A stretch of DNA of 64,000 nucleotides from an uncultured Dehalococcoidia bacterium (lineage in GTDB: Bacteria > Chloroflexota > Dehalococcoidia > Lucifugimonadales > UBA1127), in contig CAJWXP010000001.1 in the NCBI GenBank assembly GCA_913049785.1, forward strand, positions 1 through 64,000. The letters are read 5' to 3'. The notes under the pieces are model-generated. The model was not told where the DNA came from and made no database searches. It was given only the letters and a program-made list of their open reading frames with translations. Position 1 is the first letter of the stretch. The number at the start of each line of letters is the position of its first letter. The position numbers were made by a program, and so were the translations under genes. Positions 24,765 through 32,220 of this stretch are shown here, one piece after another.

Positions 24765-25715
24765 ATGGAAGTCATTCTAGGATCGCCCAGAGGGTTCTGC
24801 GCTGGCGTGGTGCGGGCTATCGACATCGTCGAGTTGTCGCTCATCAAGTACGGCAGCCCGGTATACGTCCGACATGAGATCGTGCATAACCCCTTCGTAG
24901 TCGACGACCTTCGCGCAAAGGGTGCCATCTTTGTCGATGAGCTTGAAGAAGTACCGGACGGGCAGATGGTCATATTCAGTGCCCACGGTGTCCCGCCGGA
25001 AGTCCGCAAGGAGGCCGACAGGCGTGGGCTCCGAGTGCTGGACGCTACGTGTCCGCTGGTGACCAAAGTGCACGTCGAGGCGGTGAGGTTCGGCGGCAAG
25101 GACCACACCATCCTGCTGGTAGGGCATCGAGACCATCCGGAGACCATAGGCACGCTGGGCGAAGCGCCTGACCGGACGGTAGTGGTGGAGACGGTTGAAG
25201 ATGCGGAGGCGGTGCAGGTGCCGGACCCCAACAAGGTGGTGGTGCTGACCCAGACCACGCTGAGCGTGGATGACACCAGCGAGGTTGTGAACATTCTCCG
25301 GACCCGCTTCCCCAACGTCATTCTGCGCAACGATATCTGCTATGCCACCACCAACCGCCAGATGGCCGCCAAGGTCCTTGCGGCGGAGGCGGATGTGGTG
25401 CTTGTTATCGGCGCGCGCAATAGCTCCAACTGCAATCGACTTCGAGAGGTGGTGGAGGCTGCCGGCGTCAGGGCCTACCTGGTTAACGGCCCGGAAGAGG
25501 TGACCAAGGAACAGGTCAAAGGAGCGAAGATAGTCGGCATCGTGTCCGGCGCGTCCACCCCGGAGTCGCTGGTTGAGGCCGTTGTGGCGATGCTTGAGCC
25601 ATCCAGCATCGTATCGAGGAAAGTCATCGATGAAGATGTGACCTTCGTTCTACCGAAAGAGCTGCAAGGAATGGGCGCTGATGCTGCTGGCATCGCCGGC
25701 AAACGGGTACTTTAG
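24765..25715 (+). CDS. ispH: 4-hydroxy-3-methylbut-2-enyl diphosphate reductase
   Basis: The last enzyme of the MEP isoprenoid pathway, which makes IPP and DMAPP using a [4Fe-4S] cluster. The cluster cysteines are C12 (PRGFCAG), C96 (DATCPLV) and C192 (NDICYATTNRQ). Substrate contacts are seen at RHEIVHN, SAHGVPP, the VGHRDHPE histidine, TQTT, and NSSNCNRL. The 316-residue length is normal. It lies 20 bases after dinB. Presence of IspH indicates that the host uses the MEP pathway. Confidence 0.95.
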   Translation: MEVILGSPRGFCAGVVRAIDIVELSLIKYGSPVYVRHEIVHNPFVVDDLRAKGAIFVDELEEVPDGQMVIFSAHGVPPEVRKEADRRGLRVLDATCPLVTKVHVEAVRFGGKDHTILLVGHRDHPETIGTLGEAPDRTVVVETVEDAEAVQVPDPNKVVVLTQTTLSVDDTSEVVNILRTRFPNVILRNDICYATTNRQMAAKVLAAEADVVLVIGARNSSNCNRLREVVEAAGVRAYLVNGPEEVTKEQVKGAKIVGIVSGASTPESLVEAVVAMLEPSSIVSRKVIDEDVTFVLPKELQGMGADAAGIAGKRVL

Positions 25716-25857
25716 CTCCATAATTGCGAAAAGAGGACTGAAGGGAGCACTCCACCAGCCGATCAGCGATCACCCCACAGAGGTCTGGGAGATGGTCGCG
25801 TGCAGGAACTCTCCTGTTGAGATCGTTGAGGAGTACATCCCGCAAGTGAGAGACTGA
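25681..25857 (+). CDS. Short ORF overlapping the ispH end (possible gene remnant)
   Basis: A 58-residue reading frame, below the ORF-track limit, that overlaps the last codons of ispH. Its second half (HPTEVWEMVACRNSPVEIVEEYIPQVRD) reads like real protein and is loosely reminiscent of the antitoxin-like DUF433 pattern (short helix, S-P-x-E-I, YP). There is no SD. It could be the 3' end of a decayed gene rather than a functional one. Confidence 0.3.
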   Translation: MLLASPANGYFSSIIAKRGLKGALHQPISDHPTEVWEMVACRNSPVEIVEEYIPQVRD

Positions 25858-25864
25858 AGCCTAA

Positions 25865-25902
25865 GAGAAATCCCCTTCCAGTTGGAAGGGGATTTCTCTA
25901 TT
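25865..25902. terminator. Strong bidirectional terminator
   Basis: The perfect 17-bp stem AGAGAAATCCCCTTCCA / TGGAAGGGGATTTCTCT has a 2-base spacer at the tip and T-rich flanks. It separates the convergent ispH and GlcG-like genes. Confidence 0.88.
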
Positions 25903-25925
25903 TGAGGCTAGTGCTGTGATACCTT

Positions 25926-26324
25926 CTACCCTAGAGCAGCGATACCGAATGCAGCGATGTCTTCGTCCTGCTGGCTGGTCGCACCGCCTACTCCGCAAGA
26001 GCCCACAGTGACATCGCCTTCCTTGATGGGCATTGCGCCCTGGTGGAAGACGAACCGGCCGCCGGACTGCAGCAACGCGGACTGCATGATGGGCAGGTTT
26101 GCTCGCTCAGATAGCGCCCCAGAGGGTTGGCCGTAGGTGGCGGAAGCAAACGCTTTGCCCTGGGAGAAGTTAGCGGTGCCCCACCGTGCTCCGTCCATGC
26201 GATAGAGGCCCAGCAGGTCTCCCCGCGCATCCACCACGGCGATGCTGACCTTCACGCCCATCTCTACGGCTTTGGCGTTGGCAGCTTCCAATATCTTCTT
26301 GACTCCATCTAGATTCAGTGCCAT
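25926..26324 (-). CDS. GlcG/HbpS family (heme-degrading-like) protein
   Basis: A 132-residue GlcG/HbpS-fold protein. The family signature includes KVSIAVVDARGDLLGLYRMDGA, KAFASATYGQPSG, and GGRFVFHQGAMPI with GSCGVGGATSQQDEDIAAFGI at the end. Members bind haem, corrinoid or small organic ligands, or stand beside glycolate/diol utilisation genes; none of these is next to it here. It has its own promoter and GGGAGG SD. Confidence 0.88.
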   Translation of the reverse strand: MALNLDGVKKILEAANAKAVEMGVKVSIAVVDARGDLLGLYRMDGARWGTANFSQGKAFASATYGQPSGALSERANLPIMQSALLQSGGRFVFHQGAMPIKEGDVTVGSCGVGGATSQQDEDIAAFGIAALG

Positions 26325-26356
26325 GTGTATCCTCCCTGATTTTTTTGGTACGGCGG

Positions 26357-26386
26357 AGTATAGGTTTGTCCCTACAGAAGGGTCAA
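26357..26386 (-). promoter_or_regulatory. Promoter of the GlcG-like gene
   Basis: The minus strand reads TTGACC, an 18-base spacer, then TATACT. The sequence around the -10 (TATACTCCGCC) is repeated in the promoter at 27471. Confidence 0.7.
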
Positions 26387-26404
26387 GGCAATTTCGAGTT
26401 CGAT

Positions 26405-27421
26405 CTAGATGACCGATGATTCATAAATCTGGTTTATCAACTCCCAAGTTTTGACGGCGTCTGCGAAGTTGCTGGATGGTTGCCGGGATTCTTTGATGCA
26501 GTCGATGAACTTCCGTGTTTGATGCCAGAAGCCCAGCCAGTGTTCCGGATCGCTGCCTGCCGACTCCCCAAACACCTTGGAATCGAAGACCTCCTGCTCT
26601 CCGCTGTCGGAGACGATGGTGCTCAGACGGTCGGCGTCCACAGTGGCGCTGATGTTCTTGCCGTGGATCTCAGCCCGGAAGTAGCCCGCCGCCGTGGCAC
26701 CCGGCTGCAGCGATGCCCCGCCGGTGACCATGCTGTAGTGGAGTTGCCCGACGACGCCGTTGGAGAACTCCACCTGTGCCATGACGTTATTGGCCACAGG
26801 CCCGGGTATGTAGAGCGTATCGACGTGGCTCGTCACCCATTCGACTTCCCCACCGGCCAGCCATCGGAGGTTGTCCACTGCGTGCATCCCATCGCTGGTC
26901 AGTTGATCGAGCGCGCCGTTGCCCGTAATACGGTTGAAGTCGTTAGTGGATTTCAGGTTGGCGACCATCACCGAGTGGATGGGACCGCGCTCTTCGACTC
27001 GCGCTTTCAACGCCGTCATCGCGGGCACGAATCGACGCTGGAAGCCTACCATGCTCAAGACGTTGTTGACCTCAGCGTAGTGGGCCAGTACCTTGATCTG
27101 GTTCAGGTTCAGTCCCGGTGGCTTTTCGATGAAGACATGGCGTCCCTGGTTGAGCGCGTAACTTGCCGGCTCAAGTACATCTTTCGGGTTCGTGATGATG
27201 AAGACAGCCTGAGGATCCACCTCTTCAAGCATCTGTTTGTAGTCCTGGTAGGTCTTGGGCACGCCCCACTTCTTGGCAGTCTCGTCCGCCTTTTCAGAAC
27301 TGAAATCGCACAGGGCAGCGAGCTCCACATCGGGCATGCTGGTCACGGGCGAGTAGTGACGCCAGTTCGCCTGTTTCCCTGCGCCGATGAATGCGACGCG
27401 AAGTTTACCGTTATCCATCAT
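26405..27421 (-). CDS. Gfo/Idh/MocA family oxidoreductase
   Basis: A 338-residue NAD(P)-dependent dehydrogenase. The N-terminal Rossmann motif is VAFIGAGKQANWRHYSP. The EKPPGLNLNQIK segment carries the family EKP lysine, followed by VGFQRRFVPAMTALK and the TSDGMHAVDNLRWLAGG active-site helix with its His. Family members oxidise sugars, inositols or related hydroxyls. ATG 27421 is chosen over the ORF-track start, which crosses the promoter. It is transcribed divergently from the selenoprotein gene. Confidence 0.88.
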   Translation of the reverse strand: MMDNGKLRVAFIGAGKQANWRHYSPVTSMPDVELAALCDFSSEKADETAKKWGVPKTYQDYKQMLEEVDPQAVFIITNPKDVLEPASYALNQGRHVFIEKPPGLNLNQIKVLAHYAEVNNVLSMVGFQRRFVPAMTALKARVEERGPIHSVMVANLKSTNDFNRITGNGALDQLTSDGMHAVDNLRWLAGGEVEWVTSHVDTLYIPGPVANNVMAQVEFSNGVVGQLHYSMVTGGASLQPGATAAGYFRAEIHGKNISATVDADRLSTIVSDSGEQEVFDSKVFGESAGSDPEHWLGFWHQTRKFIDCIKESRQPSSNFADAVKTWELINQIYESSVI

Positions 27422-27470
27422 GGTTGCCTTTCTGATTGGCAGATTATCAGGGGCTGTGTTGACTTGGCGG

Positions 27471-27499
27471 AGTATAGGATTGGGGCGATAGAGGGTCAA
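27471..27499 (-). promoter_or_regulatory. Promoter of the Gfo/Idh/MocA gene
   Basis: The minus strand reads TTGACC, a 17-base spacer, then TATACTCCGCC. It is nearly identical in -35, -10 and discriminator to the GlcG-like promoter. Confidence 0.7.
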
Positions 27500-27518
27500 G
27501 ACGATAATGCTGGCAAGG

Positions 27519-27546
27519 TTGACACCTGATGACGCGAGAGTATCCT
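27519..27546 (+). promoter_or_regulatory. Promoter of the selenoprotein gene
   Basis: A perfect TTGACA, a 16-base spacer and TATCCT lie 50 bases upstream of the ATG. It is back to back with the Gfo/Idh/MocA promoter. Confidence 0.65.
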
Positions 27547-27595
27547 AAAACGGCATTAGTGACACACCAATTAAGCGTTGAACAGAGGAGAAAAC

Positions 27596-28270
27596 ATGGG
27601 CGAGTGGCTAGGTAGGGAATACAACTATTCGGATTGGAGACCTTCTCAGGATGAGTTCCAACTCCTGAAGGAAATCCATCACGCCGGGGACGTTGCTCCG
27701 GACTTCACATTGCCGTTGCTTGATGGCGGGGAGCTTAGCCTCTCTGATCTGAAGGGCAAGCCGGTAGTCATAGAGTTCGGGTCCATTACCTGACCCCCCT
27801 GCCAAGGGGAGTTTCCCCTTATGGATCAGCTGGCCCGCGACTACGCCGACAAGGCGCACTTCGTGTTCATCTACGCTCGAGAGGCCCATCCGGACGACTT
27901 CCCGCAGTGGCCTGAGCACAAGACCATCGAACAGAAGTTTGAACAGGCCAAGATCATGAAGGAGCGCCATGGTACGCCACGCACCATCGTGATCGACGAC
28001 GTGGAGGGTGGCGTCCATCGACAATGGAGCGGCATGCCCAACATGAGCTGGATCATCGACCACACCGGTCGCGTTTTCTTCAAGGCTGGCTGGACAGTAG
28101 CAGCTGACCTTCGCTCGAGCCTGGAGGATTTTTTCGAACTGCGAGAGAAGATGCGAGAAGGTTCCACGGGCCGGTACTACAAGGAATACATCACGGCCAC
28201 ACCACGGATGCGTGAGGGCACCGGACAGCCTCAGCGACAGCAAAAGGAAGCCGCTGGTTCTGGCGGCTAG
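27596..28270 (+). CDS. Deiodinase-like redoxin, probable selenoprotein (UGA at codon 66 = Sec)
   Basis: The ORF track splits this gene at TGA 27791-27793, but both halves are in one frame and together encode a 224-residue thioredoxin-fold protein. The frame reads VAPDFTLPLLDGGELSLSDLKG, VVIEFGSIT-U-PPCQGEF, then FVFIYAREAHP. The SxTUPP motif and EAHP segment are the hallmarks of iodothyronine-deiodinase-like proteins, where U is Sec or Cys. The extra Cys makes a U-x-x-C redox pair. A hairpin consistent with a bacterial SECIS follows the UGA. AGAGGAG precedes ATG 27596. Bacterial members are not shown to deiodinate; thiol-peroxidase or reductive roles are equally possible. Confidence 0.88.
27791..27826 (+). 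promoter_or_regulatory. UGA(Sec) codon with bacterial SECIS-like stem-loop
   Basis: After TGA 27791-27793 come ten bases, then the stem AAGGGGA / TCCCCTT (27804-27810 and 27814-27820) with a GTT loop beginning in G. A lower CC/GG pair flanks it. Distance, stem size and a loop G match what is known of bacterial SECIS elements, which lie inside the ORF just after the UGA. Confidence 0.75.
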
Positions 28271-28296
28271 CCAGGGCCGCAGGACTAAGAGATAGT

Positions 28297-28334
28297 AGAA
28301 GAGCCTTCCCATTATGGGAAGGCTCTTCTTTTTG
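28297..28334 (+). terminator. Terminator of the selenoprotein gene
   Basis: The perfect 14-bp stem AGAAGAGCCTTCCC / GGGAAGGCTCTTCT has a 5-base loop and is followed by TTTTT. Confidence 0.92.
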
Positions 28335-28353
28335 TGCTAACTGGAGAGACCGG

Positions 28354-29226
28354 TTACTTGAGGGCGTCAGCCACCGTCTTGAAGTGACGTATCGCGTCGA
28401 TGTGCTGCTGGGGTGTTTCAAGTCCGGCACCCATCGTCGAGACATCAAGGTGGGTTGCGCCCAGGTCATGCCACGCAGCCACCGCCGTGGCCCAATCGTC
28501 CTCCGTGGCGTTTTTGATGTCGGTGCGGCCTTCAATGCCGATAGCAGAGGAATCGCGTCCAGCCTCTCCGGCCAGCGCGTACATCTCCTCGACTCGCTTC
28601 CGTCCATCGGCATCAGGCTTGATGGGTGCAATCCACCCGTCCGACTGTGTGGCGATACGGCGAAGCACAGCGTCCGCGTTCCCGCCCATCCAGATGGGGA
28701 TGGGCCGCTGGACCGGCATCGGGTTGATCCCAGCTCCTATAACGCTCTCCCATTCGCCTTCAAAGGTGACCGATTCCTGGGTCCATAGCAGGCGAAGCAG
28801 TTCAACCTGCTCTGTGACTCTTTGGCCCCTGTTGTGGAAGTCCTTCCCCATCGCTTCGTATTCAAGCTGGTTCCAGCCAAGGCCGATGCCCATGCGGAGC
28901 CTGCCGTTGCTGAGCACGTCTACTTCGGCGGCCTGCTTGGCTACAAGCGCGGTCTGTCGCTGAGGGAGAATGACGATGCCCGTTGCAAGGGTGATGTCCT
29001 TGGTGACCCCAGCCAGGTACCCAAAGAGCACAAAGGGTTCATGGAAGGCGGAGTCTATAGTGTACATTCCCTTCCAGTCAGGCCTGTTGGTGATGTCAGC
29101 GCCAAGCACGTGTTCGTAGGCCAGAATCTGGTTGTACCCAAGCTCCTCTGCGGCCTGGGCGAACTCGCGTACCGCGCCAGGGTCTGAACCGATCTCTGTT
29201 TGGGGGAAAATCACGCCGAGCTTCAT
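28354..29226 (-). CDS. LLM class F420-dependent oxidoreductase, paralog 1
   Basis: A 290-residue luciferase-like TIM barrel. Features are MKLGVIFPQTEIGSDP, ILAYEHVLGAD, ITLATGIVILPQRQTALVAKQAAEVD, RLRMGIGLGWNQLEYEAMG and PIPIWMGGNADAVLRR, which together fit the F420-dependent TIGR-type LLM group. Such enzymes reduce or oxygenate small organics with F420H2 or FMNH2. The ATG is preceded by GGGAG. The NADPH-F420 reductase at 10533 would supply F420H2. The substrate is unknown. Confidence 0.9.
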   Translation of the reverse strand: MKLGVIFPQTEIGSDPGAVREFAQAAEELGYNQILAYEHVLGADITNRPDWKGMYTIDSAFHEPFVLFGYLAGVTKDITLATGIVILPQRQTALVAKQAAEVDVLSNGRLRMGIGLGWNQLEYEAMGKDFHNRGQRVTEQVELLRLLWTQESVTFEGEWESVIGAGINPMPVQRPIPIWMGGNADAVLRRIATQSDGWIAPIKPDADGRKRVEEMYALAGEAGRDSSAIGIEGRTDIKNATEDDWATAVAAWHDLGATHLDVSTMGAGLETPQQHIDAIRHFKTVADALK

Positions 29227-29333
29227 GTATCTACTCCCTTTGGGCTAGATTGGTGCGAGTATGGGCAGGGATATGTCGTGTGTCAATGAGTTTGAGCGAC
29301 GGCTATTTGTAGCAGTGCGCAGGCAAACCATGT

Positions 29334-29373
29334 AATAGAGAAGAGGCCCGAATCACCGGGCCTCTTCTCTATT
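29334..29373. terminator. Long bidirectional hairpin terminator
   Basis: The perfect 17-bp stem AATAGAGAAGAGGCCCG / CGGGCCTCTTCTCTATT has a 6-base loop. It lies 22 bases beyond the MFS stop codon on the minus strand. Confidence 0.85.
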
Positions 29374-29395
29374 CAAGTCGACTATAGCAGCAGGA

Positions 29396-30664
29396 CTATC
29401 GAGCGATCGGGTTCCTCACCCATTTGCCCGTGACTTCCGGCAGCGCCAGAGATGCCAGGGTCCCTACGGCGTAGAAGATGGCTGCGTAGATGAAGAAGAC
29501 CTCAACGCCAAAGGAGAGTGTAAGGACCCCAAGGATGATGGGAGAAGCAGCACCGAACAGGGCATTCACGCCCCAGAGCAGGCCGATCATGCTGCCTTCC
29601 AGGTTCATGCCGTCCGCCATGTCCATTGAACCGGCCTGAGTGAGGGAGTTCACGGAGAACATGAAAATACCAGAGAGTGCTACCAGGAGGGCCAGCGTGA
29701 TGCCGTTATCGAAGAAAACCATGAAGGACATGATCACTGTAGATGCGGCCATGATCAGGAGGATGACCGGGCCTCGCCCCATCTTGTCAGACAGACTGCC
29801 GAACAGTGGGCCACTGAAGATGGCTACTGCGGTCAGCAACGATATGTGTACACCGATACCTATCGGTCCCATATCCAGTTCTTGCCTCAAGTAGATAGGT
29901 AGGAACAGGATGAGGGCATTATCGGCGATGCCTCGCACGCCTCCGACAAACAGCAAGGCAACGAAGCCTCGGATCTTGAAGAGTTTGCCTATTGCCCCCA
30001 TTTGCTCGCGGAGGCTACGTTCTTCACCCTGAACCATCTGCCCCTTAACGCCGCCTACGTTCCTGAGGAAAATCAAGAGGGCAATGGACACCAGAGCAGC
30101 GAAGGGGAAAACACCCAGCAGTACCGCTTGCCATGCAAAGACTGCAATGATGAGTCCGAAGGCAAGAGGGGCTATCGTCTCTCCTACGTTTCCTGCTGAG
30201 CGGTGGAGAGAGATGTAGAAGCCTCGTCGTTCGGGGAAACGCTGGGAAAGGATGCCCAACGCCGGGGGATGCCAGATGGAGCCTGCCGCAGCGGCGAAGC
30301 CTACTGCTACGAGTATGACGTAGTAACTGGGAGCTATTCCGACAATGAGGTAACCGAAGCCCATCAACCCGATGCTGCCCGATAGGATATAGCCGCGTAG
30401 GTGCTGGAAGCGGTCTGTGAGGACTCCGCCACCCATGCTGGCCACGCCACTGCTGATGCGGCGGATGCCGTCAAGCATTCCTGCTGCAAGAGTGCCGAAT
30501 CCCAGGGACTCCATCATGAAGGGAAGTACGACCACGAAGCCACGGGAGTAGACGTGCTGCATTGTATGAGCGCTGATGATCATGATGGCAACAAACATGT
30601 TGCTATCTCTGCGGCTTACCGGTCTTTCCTGAACTGTGCCGTGAGTGGCTTCTGCTTGGGCCAT
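29396..30664 (-). CDS. MFS transporter 1
   Basis: A 422-residue major facilitator with twelve predicted membrane helices. The loop 2-3 motif appears as GGGVLTDRFQHLRGY, and the equivalent motif of the second half as FGSLSDKMGRGP. An Arg in the first helix region (YSRGFVVVLPF) and GSIWHPPALGILSQRFPERRG recall fosmidomycin-resistance or organic-anion-type MFS carriers. AGGGGAGG precedes the ATG. It is on the same strand as the amidohydrolase and may export or import the substrate of that branch. Confidence 0.9.
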   Translation of the reverse strand: MAQAEATHGTVQERPVSRRDSNMFVAIMIISAHTMQHVYSRGFVVVLPFMMESLGFGTLAAGMLDGIRRISSGVASMGGGVLTDRFQHLRGYILSGSIGLMGFGYLIVGIAPSYYVILVAVGFAAAAGSIWHPPALGILSQRFPERRGFYISLHRSAGNVGETIAPLAFGLIIAVFAWQAVLLGVFPFAALVSIALLIFLRNVGGVKGQMVQGEERSLREQMGAIGKLFKIRGFVALLFVGGVRGIADNALILFLPIYLRQELDMGPIGIGVHISLLTAVAIFSGPLFGSLSDKMGRGPVILLIMAASTVIMSFMVFFDNGITLALLVALSGIFMFSVNSLTQAGSMDMADGMNLEGSMIGLLWGVNALFGAASPIILGVLTLSFGVEVFFIYAAIFYAVGTLASLALPEVTGKWVRNPIAR

Positions 30665-30858
30665 AGGATCCTCCCCTGAAACTACGAGGTTGGGCGCTGC
30701 GTACCGGGGAGAAGGGCTCTGCCCGGTGCAATTGATATCTGTTGCAATGTGCTGGGAGGGCCTAACGGCTACTTCAGCACATCCTGCGATTCTAAATCGG
30801 ATAGTACCGATGACCCGTCAGGAGTGTCAAGCGTGCTCACCATTGCCGTCGTATGCGA

Positions 30859-31959
30859 CTATTCGATGTGGAAGATGCTGGCGGCGTTGTCCCAAAGCAC
30901 CTTCTTCTTCTGCTCGTCGGTCAGGGCGGAATCCCCAACGAAATTATCCAACTCATTGGGGAACGTCGATAGCAGGGGCCACGGGTACTGGCTTCCCCAG
31001 ACCACTACGTTGTCCCCGACCTCCTCGAACACATCGGGCGTGCTGGTCTCCCACGGCGCACTGGCGGCGAATCCCTGCTGCTTGAACAGGTAGTCTGGTG
31101 GCAGGGTGGAGGGGCAATCGTTGCCGAAGGGTATCTCACCCCAGTGCTCTTCCAGTCGCTCTATCCAGAACGGGAGCCAGCCTGCACCGGCGCCAAGGAA
31201 GCCCACCTTCAAGCCTGGGAAACGCTCCAGGACGTTGTGGCCGAAGAAGGACATCATGGCTACCCAGAGTTCAAAGGTGTCAGACACAGCCTCGTGGGAG
31301 AACTTGTCGTCCGGATAGCGGTCTGTGCCAAGCTCCGGGAGGACGCTGCCAGTAGCCTCGCTGATGACGATGGGCACGCCCAGGTCAAGGGCTTCCTGGT
31401 AGAGGGGGTCGTAGTCGGTATCGTGAAGCAGCCGATGAACCACCGGATTGGAGCGCATGAACGCGGCCACAAACCCCAACTCCTTCACCGCACGTCGCAG
31501 CTCTTTCACCGACTCCTCGACGCTCTGGAGAGGCAGGAGGGCTATCCCTTTGAGACGCTTCGTGTCGGCGTTGCAGTAGTCGGCCAGGTAGTTGTTGTAC
31601 GCCCGGGCCATAGCCGCCGCCAGGGGTGCATCGATGTGGTCAGACCAGATGGCGTACAGGCCTGCGGTAGGCAGGAGGATGCCGACATCCACACCCTCTT
31701 TGTCCATGTCTGCCAGGTGCGATTGGCTGGAGAAGTCGGCGGCTGATGCATCGTCGTAGACCTTCTGGTACGCGGGGTTGGCAAGGAAGTTGGTCTGATT
31801 CCGGGAAACCGGGCGACCTTTCACGGTCATCGCCACACGGCTGCTGTCCATCTTCACGGGTCGTTGGGTCTTGAAGGGCTCCTCAAGCCATGTGTCCCAC
31901 AGGTCGACCGGCTCTATGACGTGGCGTGTCGTATCGATGACCTGGAACTGACCCTTCAT
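30859..31959 (-). CDS. Amidohydrolase-family protein with altered metal site
   Basis: A 366-residue protein of the ACMSD / amidohydrolase-2 family. Family landmarks are IDTTRHVIEPVDLW, DMDKEGVDVGILLPT, the RRAVKELGFVAAFMR region, ERFPGLKVGFLGAGAGWLPFWIERL and WGSQYPWPLLSTFPN. Several metal-ligand positions differ: the first H-x-H reads R-H, the VH-G-G strand reads VISEATG, and the final S-D-Y-P-H Asp is Gln. Decarboxylase or hydrolase activity is therefore doubtful, or uses another metal geometry. GGAGG precedes the ATG. It is divergent from FAH 2. Confidence 0.85.
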   Translation of the reverse strand: MKGQFQVIDTTRHVIEPVDLWDTWLEEPFKTQRPVKMDSSRVAMTVKGRPVSRNQTNFLANPAYQKVYDDASAADFSSQSHLADMDKEGVDVGILLPTAGLYAIWSDHIDAPLAAAMARAYNNYLADYCNADTKRLKGIALLPLQSVEESVKELRRAVKELGFVAAFMRSNPVVHRLLHDTDYDPLYQEALDLGVPIVISEATGSVLPELGTDRYPDDKFSHEAVSDTFELWVAMMSFFGHNVLERFPGLKVGFLGAGAGWLPFWIERLEEHWGEIPFGNDCPSTLPPDYLFKQQGFAASAPWETSTPDVFEEVGDNVVVWGSQYPWPLLSTFPNELDNFVGDSALTDEQKKKVLWDNAASIFHIE

Positions 31960-31993
31960 GGTTCCTCCGCGATGCTATTTGTGATCAAAGGCT

Positions 31994-32022
31994 ATGCTAG
32001 CTGCGCCCTCAACCCCCGTCAA
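31994..32022 (-). promoter_or_regulatory. Promoter of the amidohydrolase gene
   Basis: The minus strand reads TTGACG, a 17-base spacer, then TAGCAT. The palindrome at 32023-32039 abuts the -35 box. Confidence 0.55.
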
Positions 32023-32039
32023 CCAGGGCAGTGCCCTGG
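32023..32039. repeat. CCAGGG-CCCTGG palindrome, copy 2 (operator-like)
   Basis: CCAGGGCA-G-TGCCCTGG sits immediately upstream of the amidohydrolase -35 box. The same arrangement is seen at copy 3 for the divergent gene. Confidence 0.6.
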
Positions 32040-32140
32040 GCCCAGGCTCACCGATTGGCTGTTTCGTTTTGTTGCTGGCCGTGTAAAGTAAGAGGTAAAA
32101 CTAAGGACACCTGCCTTTGGTAGCCGCAGGCACAGGGGGC

Positions 32141-32156
32141 CCAGGGTGAACCCTGG
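32141..32156. repeat. CCAGGG-CCCTGG palindrome, copy 3 (operator-like)
   Basis: CCAGGGT-GA-ACCCTGG ends 3 bases before the TTGACC -35 box of the FAH 2 promoter. Confidence 0.6.
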
Positions 32157-32159
32157 TGG

Positions 32160-32188
32160 TTGACCGTGAGGAAGGCCACAGATACCAT
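32160..32188 (+). promoter_or_regulatory. Promoter of FAH 2 and the dehydrogenase genes
   Basis: TTGACC, a 17-base spacer and TACCAT lie 33 bases upstream of the FAH 2 ATG, directly after palindrome copy 3. Confidence 0.55.
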
Positions 32189-32220
32189 GTCGCCACTCCA
32201 AAATCCAAGGGAGATGCACT

